Shown one piece after another: positions 1 through 9,200 of a DNA stretch of 64,000 nucleotides. The stretch covers positions 62,001 to 126,000 of the forward strand of contig QAKH01000079.1 of assembly GCA_003343885.1 (NCBI GenBank), read 5' to 3'. The notes under the pieces are model-generated. The model saw only the letters and a program-made list of their open reading frames with translations, was not told where the DNA came from and ran no database searches. The DNA is from Clostridiales bacterium. GTDB lineage: Bacteria; Bacillota; Clostridia; Oscillospirales; CAG-382. The translations under genes were made by a program, and so were the position numbers. Numbering within the stretch: position 1 is the stretch's first letter; each line of letters starts with the position of its first letter.

Positions 1-1
1 T

Positions 2-151
2 GTCAATATCGACAGTCTGCTGAGTGTACAGACCATCGATCTGATGAAATCTCAGGAAGGACAGACCGAAGAAATACAGAATCTGAAACAACAACTCGCG
101 CAGGCGCTCATCGATGTCGTGCATGACTTCGATGCCTCTTGGAATGGATGA
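2..151 (+). CDS. 3' end of a phage tail gene, probably the tape-measure protein (partial)
   Basis: The window opens inside a reading frame that runs to a TGA at 149-151. The last 49 residues are visible and have a heptad-like, glutamine-rich stretch (QTEEIQNLKQQLAQAL) suggesting a coiled coil. It overlaps the next gene as ATGA, so it belongs to the same operon. In contractile-tail phages a long coiled-coil tape measure normally precedes the genes for the baseplate hub, which is the reason for the call; the sequence itself is too short to prove it. Confidence 0.5.
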   Translation, partial: VNIDSLLSVQTIDLMKSQEGQTEEIQNLKQQLAQALIDVVHDFDASWNG

Positions 152-1134
152 CAAATATGGGAAGACTTTTACAAATGACCGCTTCAACCCTGTTAAGCGG
201 CGGCATACTGAATAACGGAACGCTGGGCGGCTATATCAGCAACGCAACCCGCCTGGCATTGGGCATGGGGCTGGCAGAGCTTCAGGAAGGCCAGGTCCAT
301 TATTTCTCCAAGCATCATGATCTGTTGAAACGGGCGGCCATACAAGTCGCCTCGCAGACGGCATACGGTCTCTTGCGGTCGTACCCGCGTTATCTCAAAT
401 ATTGGGAACAACGGGTACGCGACAAGTATCTGGAAGCCCAGTCCCAGTCGAGCCTAGCCAACAAGACCGGGCAGTATTACCAACTTATCAAGGAGCAGCA
501 GGCGGTGGCCCAAAAAAAGAACTATACGGATACGATCGTAGGCCGTACGGTGGCGGATTATCTGGAACTCTCCATCTCGAAGGAAGGCCGGTATTACGAC
601 AACAAGGAATGCAAGGTAGAACCCAACACGAAATACGGGCTGGTGACATTCGTGGACCTCGGCCCGCAGGTTCAGGTGGCAAGTCGTAACAACATACTTC
701 TGACACAGGTACAGGGGCGTGACTATACGCGCAAGGAATTTATTTCCGGCGGTGATCTGGAAATTACCATCAACGGGAAAATCACCTCGAAATATCCCGA
801 CGTGTACCCCGAAGCGGAAGTGTCGAAGTTCTTGCGGCTGATGCAGTACAAGGGCGTCATCGAATGTGACAACACCGTCCTGAGGCAGTTCAACATCACG
901 CAGCTCATCATACAAAGCTATACTTTACAGCCAACGGACTGCCGGAATGTGCAGCCATACTCGGTGACCTGCGTGGCTGTCGAGCCTTCCGAGGCGGTAG
1001 AGGTGAAACTGGCCGAACAGGAAGTGGTGGACACGGCCATCAAGCACACCAACAAATGGATCAAGTATGTTAAATTCGGTACGGAGGTTGTCGATCCGGC
1101 GTCCTTGCTCAAACTTACACAATTATGGCTGTAG
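148..1134 (+). CDS. DUF6046-like phage baseplate/tail protein
   Basis: 328 residues from the ATG at 148, which overlaps the upstream TGA as ATGA; an in-frame TTG at 139 and an ATG at 157 are alternatives. No signal peptide or membrane segment. The N-terminal region is hydrophobic and glycine-rich, the middle is helical, and the C-terminal half reads as beta strands (DLEITINGKI, KFLRLMQYKGVIECDN). From memory this resembles the DUF6046 proteins of Bacteroidales phages, which sit between tape measure and hub; an adaptor role is inferred from that position. Its end overlaps the hub gene by 10 bases. Confidence 0.6.
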   Translation: MTNMGRLLQMTASTLLSGGILNNGTLGGYISNATRLALGMGLAELQEGQVHYFSKHHDLLKRAAIQVASQTAYGLLRSYPRYLKYWEQRVRDKYLEAQSQSSLANKTGQYYQLIKEQQAVAQKKNYTDTIVGRTVADYLELSISKEGRYYDNKECKVEPNTKYGLVTFVDLGPQVQVASRNNILLTQVQGRDYTRKEFISGGDLEITINGKITSKYPDVYPEAEVSKFLRLMQYKGVIECDNTVLRQFNITQLIIQSYTLQPTDCRNVQPYSVTCVAVEPSEAVEVKLAEQEVVDTAIKHTNKWIKYVKFGTEVVDPASLLKLTQLWL

Positions 1135-2483
1135 CGGCTATGGACGTGCTGTGTTGCCGCATCACGGTCGGCGACCCGGACCCCAACAATCCGATGAAGA
1201 TACTGAACGGGGTGGAGATGACGGAGGTACACACAATTGAAATCAACGAGAGCTACAAGAAGTTGATAGGGACAGCCAAAGTAACTTTCCCGAAAGGCTC
1301 GGTCTGCCGTTCAACCATCATCGGCAACATAACTTTGGAAGGCAGGGACGCATCCCGTCTGACGACCGAAATCATGGAAGACGGCGTGCTCATCGAAAAG
1401 CGCACGACCCAGCGCCTTGTGGACGAGACGACTTTCAAGATCGGCCAGCGCATCAATATCAAACTGGGCTACAACGGGGCCTTGAAAAACATGTTCGACG
1501 GATATATCACGGCTTATAATTCGGACAGTCATTTCGAAATCGAGTGCGAGAACATGGCCTACAAGCTCAAGTTGAAGACGGCGCCGAAGTTCGAGACACC
1601 CGTCGAGGGTACGAAGGTGGCCGACGTGCTGGGCGAGCGGTACGGACTGCTGAAAGATACGGGCTTCGCGCTCCACAGCCAGACACGCCGTTTCGACATC
1701 GAGGTCGGCAAGATCAAGGTTACGGACAACTTCACCGTGGCCGATGTACTGGAGGCATGGAGCCGCCACAAGGTCTACTGTTTCCTCAAGTACGACAGCT
1801 CCTCGGACGATGCGATGCCCGCGATCGCCGTGGGGCGCCCGTACTCTGCGTCCCCGAGCCAGCCTCAGTTCCCCTCGGACGGCGAAGGGCCCTTCGTCAT
1901 ACGCTTCGACAGACATGTGGCGCAGAACAATCTGAAGGTGCTGCGTACGGACCCGCGCTTTCTGGCCGTGCAAGCTAAGGCGTTGGGGGCAGACGAGAAG
2001 TTCTTCGAAGTCACGGTACGCCTGAACCCAGACTATGACCCTTCGAATCCCGACAGCAAGGAGTTCCAGACGGTCAATGCAACGCAGATCTCGAAGAAGA
2101 CGCACAAGATAACGGGCAACACCACGGCCGCGGGGGCCGACACCCGCACGAAGGTCGATCTTTCGACCTATACGGTGGTGCCGTACACCTCGACCAATAT
2201 GCGGATCACTTCCGACAAACTCGTCGAGGAGGCCATTGAATACTTCCGGGCCTACAATCTGAACGGCATCACGGGCCACCTGACGATCTTCGGCGACCAT
2301 GCCCTCACACCTGCCTGCCAAGTGGAACTTAGCGACGAGCGCAACCCCTCGAAGAACGGCGTCTACCTTGTCGAAGAGGTCACAACGACATTCGGCACGG
2401 GAGGCTACCGTCAACGCATCTCGATTCCCTACAAAATCAAAGGAGAGAAAATGACTTACGGGGACGGAAAGAAAAAGAACTGA
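1125..2483 (+). CDS. Phage baseplate hub protein (gpD / late-control-D-like)
   Basis: 452 residues, predicted beta-rich. The order of segments fits tail hub proteins: an N-terminal barrel-like part (NITLEGRDASRLTTEIMEDG, then GQRINIKLGYNGALKNMFDG), a middle with the pattern KVADVLGERYGL and TVADVLEAWSRH seen in gpD-type proteins, and a C-terminal domain ending in a spike-binding-like barrel (GHLTIFGDHALTPACQVEL). The hub forms the ring under the tail tube and carries the spike. Start at ATG 1125; an in-frame ATG at 1140 is possible. A minus-strand nuclease gene follows, after which the spike gene resumes the operon. Confidence 0.75.
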   Translation: MAVAAMDVLCCRITVGDPDPNNPMKILNGVEMTEVHTIEINESYKKLIGTAKVTFPKGSVCRSTIIGNITLEGRDASRLTTEIMEDGVLIEKRTTQRLVDETTFKIGQRINIKLGYNGALKNMFDGYITAYNSDSHFEIECENMAYKLKLKTAPKFETPVEGTKVADVLGERYGLLKDTGFALHSQTRRFDIEVGKIKVTDNFTVADVLEAWSRHKVYCFLKYDSSSDDAMPAIAVGRPYSASPSQPQFPSDGEGPFVIRFDRHVAQNNLKVLRTDPRFLAVQAKALGADEKFFEVTVRLNPDYDPSNPDSKEFQTVNATQISKKTHKITGNTTAAGADTRTKVDLSTYTVVPYTSTNMRITSDKLVEEAIEYFRAYNLNGITGHLTIFGDHALTPACQVELSDERNPSKNGVYLVEEVTTTFGTGGYRQRISIPYKIKGEKMTYGDGKKKN

Positions 2484-2501
2484 CGTTTTCCGAATGCGTC
2501 G

Positions 2502-3542
2502 TTATTTTTCATTGAGTTCGTTTTCGATTTCCTCGATGGAAGGGAGCGTATTTTTCAATTCTTCAGAGGTTACCTTCATCAGATCGTACTGCGATATGCC
2601 GAGGGGTTGATTCGTTCCTTCCAATGCGTATTCTGCGACGACTCTGTCTTTTGTTTTGCATATAATCAGTCCGATCGTCGGATTGTCTTCAGTGCGTCTA
2701 AGCTGCCTGTTGACAGCAGTAACATAGAAACCTAACTGTCCGAGATACTCCGGTTTGAACTCGGTTACTTTCAGCTCCACGACCGTATAACACCTCAATT
2801 TCAGATGGTAGAATAGCAGATCTATGAAGTATTCGTTTCCGTTTACCTCCAGTCTGACCTGCCGTCCGACGAATGCGAATCCAGAGCCCAATTCGAGCAG
2901 GAAACGGGTGATGTTCGTGGTTAGGGCATCTTCCAATTCTCGCTCATTGTAGTTCTCACGCATGGTCAGAAAATCGAAATTGTATGGATCTTTCAGCGTC
3001 TGTTGTGCCAGGTCACTCATCGGCTCGGGAAGGTTTTTGCGGAAGTTCGTCAGGGCCTTGCCCTGCGTTTCGAACAATCGGGCATCGAGGAAATTTAGCA
3101 GCACGGCACGGCTCCACCCGTTTTCAAGAGTCTTGCCGACATAAAACAGAGCCTCGTCGATGGTGCGACACTTGGTCAGTATTTCGATATGATGGCGCCA
3201 CGGGATTGAAAATATCGGGGATATTAATTTGTCACCAACTTGGTGACGAATTGTATCGGATTGGCTATAAAATAAATAAAAGCGTTTGCAGTATTTCAGG
3301 TTCGTAGGTGAGAACCCCTGCATATCGGGAAAATCGGCTTTCAGATCGCGGCTCAGGGTGTTGAAAAATCCATTTCCCCATTTCGCTTCCGCCCGGCGTT
3401 CCGCGATCTCTTTACCAAGATGCCAATACAAGCGCAACAACTCCGTATTTACTCTTACAGCAGCTTTTATCTGGCTTTGGCGGATATGCTGCTTTATCTC
3501 CGATAGCCACTGTTTGTAATCTTTTGCGAGGTCGCCGATCAT
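2502..3542 (-). CDS. DUF1016/YhcG-family PDDEXK nuclease-like protein
   Basis: 346 residues on the strand opposite to the tail operon. The N-terminal half (about residues 10-150) has the helical pattern of DUF1016 (VNTELLRLYWHLGKEIAERR, then GFSPTNLKYCKRFYLFY). The C-terminal half carries a PDDEXK-like core: an aspartate in EYFIDLLFYH and, one strand later, VVELK. YhcG-type proteins are linked to DNA cleavage and often to mobile elements or restriction loci. It is AT-richer than its neighbours and has its own -7 box, so it behaves as an inserted cargo gene between hub and spike. Catalytic activity is inferred from motif only. Confidence 0.85.
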   Translation of the reverse strand: MIGDLAKDYKQWLSEIKQHIRQSQIKAAVRVNTELLRLYWHLGKEIAERRAEAKWGNGFFNTLSRDLKADFPDMQGFSPTNLKYCKRFYLFYSQSDTIRHQVGDKLISPIFSIPWRHHIEILTKCRTIDEALFYVGKTLENGWSRAVLLNFLDARLFETQGKALTNFRKNLPEPMSDLAQQTLKDPYNFDFLTMRENYNERELEDALTTNITRFLLELGSGFAFVGRQVRLEVNGNEYFIDLLFYHLKLRCYTVVELKVTEFKPEYLGQLGFYVTAVNRQLRRTEDNPTIGLIICKTKDRVVAEYALEGTNQPLGISQYDLMKVTSEELKNTLPSIEEIENELNEK

Positions 3543-3558
3543 TGTGCCATTGTTTTCG

Positions 3559-3566
3559 CAAAAGTA
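3559..3566 (-). promoter_or_regulatory. Bacteroidota-type -7 box for the YhcG-like gene
   Basis: Read on the minus strand the box is TACTTTTG, an exact match to TAnnTTTG, ending 17 bases before the ATG of the nuclease gene. No clear TTTG lies 19-20 bases upstream, so this is a half-matched promoter. It supports transcription of the gene on its own. Confidence 0.45.
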
Positions 3567-3657
3567 ATGATTTTATGCGGATAATCTGGCGAAAGACACT
3601 GCATTATCACCGTAATGCCCCGATTTTTCCTATTCCTTATGAAAAGCGACTTAGGAT

Positions 3658-4566
3658 ATGGGACAGAAAAGCAAACTCCTCGAGAGCGGCGGCAGCCAGA
3701 CAGTGATCCGCGAGGCGATCCGGCGTATCGCGCTGGGGCGGAGCATCGACCGCGTGGACATGTCGCCCGGCGGCACGGGCGGCGTTGGCACGGCACGTCT
3801 TATCCACGGTTATGTGGCCAAGGTCCATGACGACCCTTCGGATGCGGAGTTCGCCGAGTACGGCGGCACGATCGACGTGGGCGAATATCCCGACGAGACG
3901 GCCTCCACGGAGCCGATCATCCATAAGGGCGTGCTGCTTGCAGGTACGCAGGATAACAGCGGCGGCGTGCTGCTCGTTCCGACACTGCTCTCGGACGTTA
4001 CGATCGTTTCGGATGCCGCCACGCGCGCGATGTATGTCGTGAACTTCTCGCATGCCGACGTGCTGCAATACAACGCGCACCGCGAGGTCACGATCGGCGT
4101 TCGAGAGACTGAGGAATTGGATACCTCGAGCGACTCGTCGCCCGACTACGACGAGCTGGAAGCTACAGGTAACGAGGCCGCGACGCACTATACGGCCGAG
4201 GGGATTACGTCAACGGTCAGAAACGACGGCGGCAAGGAAACATCCGTTACGCAGGATGCTGAAAATATCGCCCTGAAGGTCGACCGTGGCGAGCTCAACC
4301 TTTCGACAGACAAAGCCGAGACGAAGGTCGGCGGGCAGGCCGTAACCGTCACAGGGCAGAAGATCACCCTCGGCGCCGAAGACGCCACGGAACCCATGGT
4401 GCTGGGACAACAGCTCGCGCAACTGATGATGGAGTTTCTCACGGAGTGTACGAAGGTGATGACTCCGACACTCATGGGTACGATGCCTGCGGTCAACGCT
4501 CCGAATTTCGCGCCCCTTATCTCCAAGATCCGGAACTTCCTCTCGCAAACCTCCTTCACGAAATGA
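3658..4566 (+). CDS. Phage baseplate spike protein (gpV-like)
   Basis: 302 residues. Residues about 45-160 form an OB-like beta domain (ARLIHGYVAKVHDDPSDAEF, GGVLLVPTLLSDVTIVS), followed by a repetitive beta-prism-like stretch (NIALKVDRGELNLSTDKAET, QAVTVTGQKITLGAEDATEP). That OB-fold plus prism layout is typical of gpV-type spikes that tip the tail tube and pierce the host envelope. The C-terminal 70 residues are helical and may anchor to the baseplate. The stop overlaps the next start as ATGA. Upstream, 115 bases hold the promoter of the diverging nuclease gene. Confidence 0.65.
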   Translation: MGQKSKLLESGGSQTVIREAIRRIALGRSIDRVDMSPGGTGGVGTARLIHGYVAKVHDDPSDAEFAEYGGTIDVGEYPDETASTEPIIHKGVLLAGTQDNSGGVLLVPTLLSDVTIVSDAATRAMYVVNFSHADVLQYNAHREVTIGVRETEELDTSSDSSPDYDELEATGNEAATHYTAEGITSTVRNDGGKETSVTQDAENIALKVDRGELNLSTDKAETKVGGQAVTVTGQKITLGAEDATEPMVLGQQLAQLMMEFLTECTKVMTPTLMGTMPAVNAPNFAPLISKIRNFLSQTSFTK

Positions 4567-6221
4567 GCGTCGAGAAAGACCCCGCCATCGGCTCCCTTAC
4601 GCCGGGGAGCCTCTGCCACAGCATCTATACGGAACTTTACAACCGGTTCTTCAACGCGCAGGACCGGCGGGACGACGAGCATCCGTGGGGCGTGGAGGAA
4701 GGCGACGAGACATCGATCCGGCTGCACAATACGGCCTACGGCTTTGCTGCAGCCATTGCGGGGGCCGTAGGCGGCGATGGCAGCAGTGAAGGCGGCATCC
4801 TCATCGAGTACCTGCGTCGGAGCGGCGGGGATATGTCGGGCCTTTTAAGGGCCCACTACGGCTTCGAGGCGGGTGCGGGTAACCGGACACTTCTTGCGGC
4901 CTACACCCGTGATGACGGTGCCGGTATCCGCTTCGCAGAAGATATCGACGTGCAGGGCGGCGTCCTGCTTTCCGGACATAGGGTTATCGGTTACGATATC
5001 CAGAGCGACCGTATTACTCTCTCGGCCGCGAAGCTTGATCTGGGCGCAACGGTTCTCACATCGCAGGCTTCAATCCTTGTGGGTGCGGACGACAGCGGCG
5101 TACGGATCGCCCCGGATAATATTACGGTTGCAGGCAACGCGGTCTTCCACGGCGGCAATGCCAACTGCGCGGATGCGGACTGGACGATGCGCGACGCGAA
5201 GGTCGCAGGCACGTTGTCCGTTGCAGGAGCCGTCGAATTGTCGGGTACGCTTCAGGCCCTGCACGGCGCGGAGCTGGGTACGGCAGGCAAAACGCAACTT
5301 CTGCTGGGCACAGAGTGCCTCACGGCTTTTGCAGACCTCGCCTTGGCCGAGGGATGCGGAATCCGTATGGGCGGCTACACGGTGCTGAAACATGTGTCGG
5401 AGACGGAAGTGCAGCTCTCGGGCGCAAGGGGCAGCCTCTTGCTAGGCGGCGCCCACACCTCGCGTATCCGGCTGCTCTCGGGACTGATGGATACGGATGA
5501 CAGTTACATGCTTCTCTCACCGCACGGAGCAGCCTATTTCCCCGATTCACTTATAGTACGCCACAGTTTCGGCGAGGTGCTGCTTTCAAGCTACCGAACC
5601 AATTCCTCGGATGAGGGCATCACAATCCATAGACGACTGCGGCTGGGCTCGAACACAGGAGCGTATCTCTGTGCGGAGGACGGGGGCATGGCGCTGCACG
5701 GCGTCTTTACGCGGACGCTTCCCGAGGACGGAGCGACGGAACGCACGGCACTGGGCACGCGACTCCGTTACCGCTATTCCGCCGAAGACACGCTCGGCGA
5801 AAAGAGTCCGGCAGGCGTCCTCTCCATAGAAACGGATGCCGCCGCGGTACTTTTCGAAAGTCCGATCCGCAGTGGTAAATCCTTCGGAATCGCCGGTTCC
5901 GCAACCCGCCTTGCCAGCGGTGTCCTATACTTATCCGAAGGGCTCTTCATCTCGGCCGGGGCGGACGGCATCACGCACTACGGCAACACCTACCTCGCGG
6001 GCGACGTGACGAGTGCACGCTTCACGCCGGGGCTCGCGGGCACAGGCTGGGGCGTGCAGCGCAGCGCCGCAACGGGCAATGCCGCGGCAACGTTCGACGA
6101 GCTGACCGTCCGCAAGCGGATGCGCATTTACGAACTGGAAATACAGAAGACCGATGTCGTTGGCGGAGCGCTGTGGATCAGCCACAGCTTCCGCGGCGAC
6201 GAGGTCGAGAGAATACACTGA
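4563..6221 (+). CDS. Phage tail/baseplate-associated beta-repeat protein
   Basis: 552 residues from ATG 4563 (ATGA overlap with the spike gene); a longer frame upstream overlaps the spike gene and is not used. After an N-terminal helical part (SLTPGSLCHSIYTELYNRFF) the protein is a series of short, glycine-rich beta repeats (DLGATVLTSQ, GTLSVAGAVELSGTLQALHG, LGTRLRYRY). The same style of repeat occurs in the next, much larger protein, so a structural role at the tail tip or in a fibre is likely. I do not recognise a named family. It overlaps the next start by one base. Confidence 0.55.
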   Translation: MSVEKDPAIGSLTPGSLCHSIYTELYNRFFNAQDRRDDEHPWGVEEGDETSIRLHNTAYGFAAAIAGAVGGDGSSEGGILIEYLRRSGGDMSGLLRAHYGFEAGAGNRTLLAAYTRDDGAGIRFAEDIDVQGGVLLSGHRVIGYDIQSDRITLSAAKLDLGATVLTSQASILVGADDSGVRIAPDNITVAGNAVFHGGNANCADADWTMRDAKVAGTLSVAGAVELSGTLQALHGAELGTAGKTQLLLGTECLTAFADLALAEGCGIRMGGYTVLKHVSETEVQLSGARGSLLLGGAHTSRIRLLSGLMDTDDSYMLLSPHGAAYFPDSLIVRHSFGEVLLSSYRTNSSDEGITIHRRLRLGSNTGAYLCAEDGGMALHGVFTRTLPEDGATERTALGTRLRYRYSAEDTLGEKSPAGVLSIETDAAAVLFESPIRSGKSFGIAGSATRLASGVLYLSEGLFISAGADGITHYGNTYLAGDVTSARFTPGLAGTGWGVQRSAATGNAAATFDELTVRKRMRIYELEIQKTDVVGGALWISHSFRGDEVERIH

Positions 6222-9200
6222 TGGCAAAGGTCGATTATCCGATATACAAGATCCGCCGGGACCCGCACTCGAAGAAGGTGCAGAGCCTTGCAGTCGGGGA
6301 TGTGGTGCGGCGTTCGTATTATGATGCTCCGCGGCAGGTCTATTCGCTGATGGTTGTACTCGATACCGGCACCGAGACTATCGGGAATGCCGAGGTTCCG
6401 TATTTTACCGGGGCCCTTATCGAAGGAGATGAACCCCGTGGGGAGGAGTTGCTCGACTTCGTGCGTATCACGAACCTTTTCGATACGCAGCGCAGCGGAG
6501 CTCTCTACCTCACGGCATCGGACAGCGATGCTCCTTACATGGATGTGATCGACTCTCTGGGAAGCGACTTCTCGCTGCTGTACCCCACGATGGGCGGAGG
6601 CGATCAGTATGCTGCGGATCGCAGTCGTTATGCCATGCAGGGAGAGTCGTATCTGACAGAGACCTATACGCAGAGCGAAGGCAATGTTTCGAGGATCTAC
6701 CGTCTGACACGCACGTCGTACGAGGGTACGGGAAAATACGGATTGAAAATGGTTCCGGAGGAAACGGTGAAGGCACCTGAACGGATTCTCGTCTCGTTCA
6801 GAATCCGGGCTTCCGAAACGCTGGAGAATATTCCGGTAACATTCGGATATACGGATGGCTCGCAATCGGATTATTCCGATACACTCGACGCGGATACGCA
6901 GTGGGAATACCGTTTGGCAGTCTTCACTGTGGACTATTCCAAGCTGTATCAGCGGGCATTCGAAATAGATCTTACGGGTCGACTCGCTCAGGAGTCGTGG
7001 CTGGAGATAGCCGAACTCAACGTCGTACGTCTTTCGGATCTCGGCGCCTTCGCTCAGGCCGTCAAGGGGCGTATAGGCAATATCAGGGGCATCGTCGATT
7101 CCGTTTTCGGTACGCTGGAAGACTACGGGGCTTATTTCAAGAATCTCTATGCTTCGGGGAACGTCCACATCGCCGGTACGCTGACGGCTGCCGACGAGCA
7201 GGGCTTCGGAAGTACCTTTTACGTGGGTCGTATCCATCGGAACAGCTTCCCGAACAGCTTGCATCCGGCTTTCCATACCAAGTACGAAGCCTTCCCCGAC
7301 GGTTCGCCCACAGGCATCGGGGGTTATTGTCATATCTCTTCGGGGACATCGCTTTTGGAAGTATTGGACGAAGTGTGGGCCCGCGACCATCAAGGGCAGA
7401 GGTACTGCTTCTCCTTCTGGGCACGGACAAGTTCTCCTCATACCCTGACCGTAGGCCATGCCCATCAGCCGCAAGTCAGTATCGACCTGACCCGACAGTG
7501 GCAGCGCTTCCATTATTCGTTTTGCGTAGAACGCGTGCAGGGGTCGAAGCCGACCTTCTCCTTCACCAAGGGCAAGGGTTTCTATTTCGCAGCGCCCCAG
7601 CTGGAGCCGGGTTCCCGCCCCACGCCGTACCAACCTACGGACGGGGTGCTGCGCGATACAGACGAGTACGGGGCATGGTTCGCCCGCGGCGGTATCGGCG
7701 GTACGATCCAGCACCCGCTGTTGCGGCTCGACGACGACGGCTCGGTCCGGGCGGGCGACGACTCTTTTGTCATCAACTCCGACGGCACGGGACACTTCGC
7801 CTCGGGACGTTTCCGCTGGACGGCAGATACGATTGCCCTTCAGGACTTCACGATACGCTGGGAAGACTTGAGCGAGGAGGCCCGCGAGAACCTCAAGGGC
7901 GAGAAAGGGGACCCCGGAAAACCCGGCAAGGACGGAGTATTGCCGGACTGGGTTGCGGATTGGGACAGCGGGAAGACCGTCATCGACGGGAGCAGCATCA
8001 TCACCCCTAAAATCTTTGCCGGAGTTCGCAACAGCGACGGTACAATCACAGGCGTTGCGCTGGGACGCTACGAGCTGCTTTCACGCAATGAGGCCGGACA
8101 GTTCCAGAGTGAGACGATCGACGGGCTGTACGGTTTCCACAGCGGACAGCAAACATTTGCCATAGATACGACGGGCAGCGTAACGTTCGGCCGTGGCGAA
8201 GAGTCGATCCGTTACGATGCCTCGACGGGGAAAATCTCGTTCGGCAAAACGGTTTCGATGCAGTGGATCGGTGCGACCTACATCGACAAGGACGGTCTTT
8301 TCACGGGCACGCTCTCGGCCGATACGGTGCGGACTATCGTGCTCGACGCCGGGCAGATCACAGCCGGAGTCATCGATGCGGAGCGTCTGAATGTCGACGA
8401 ACTGAAAGCCCGGCTTCTGACGGCCGAAAATATCGAGGCCCTGACGCTCGACGTGGAGCGCGGAACGATCGGCGGCTGGACGATCGACAGCGAAGCGATT
8501 TTCCGCGGGGCGAAGAACAATACCCCCGGCGGCTATACGGCAGGTCCGGGCGCCATGACACTCTCCTCGAACGGTCTGCGCGGCTACCGGTGGCGTCTGG
8601 AGTCTTCGGGCGCCGGAGCATTGGCCGGAGGCAACATCCTTTGGGACGATTCGGGAAAGGTAACCTTCTCCGAGGCGGTGAGCTTGCAGTGGACAGCACC
8701 TTTGGAGGCCATTACCGAAACTCTCGAAAAGGAGGTTTCGCCCCGGTTGACGCACATCACTTCGGAAGGTATCTACACAGGGACGCTCACGGCCGCACAA
8801 GTCAATGCCGCCGCGCTCGACGCAGGCAGCATCCGCACGGGCACGCTCTCTGCGGACCGCCTCGCCGCGGGCAGCATCAAGGCCGAGAAGCTCGATGCGG
8901 CCAGTATCCGTGCCGACATCATCAATGTCGCCTATATTAGCGGTTTGGAACTGAACTTTACGCGCGGCAGGATCGGCGGCTGGACGGTCGGGGCCTCGAC
9001 ACTCGCAAGCAGCCATATTCTGCTCGATAGCGGCAACCGGCGTGTGGCGGTCTACGGTGCGGGCGGGAGCTCCACGGCAGGACACCGCGTGCAGATCTAC
9101 TATAACTCGGACAGAGACTTCGGCCTGTGGGCGTCGGATGCTTCCGGGACGCGTGTCGCCGCGCTGGGTTCCATGAATCAAATCGCTGGGTGGAATATCG

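Noticed and set aside
1311..2414. Minus-strand frame of 367 codons over the hub gene
   Set aside because: Antisense shadow of a well-supported hub gene.
3220..3260. TCACCAA/TTGGTGA palindrome that could be an operator
   Set aside because: It lies inside the YhcG-like coding region and is explained by the residues it encodes there (HQVGDKL).
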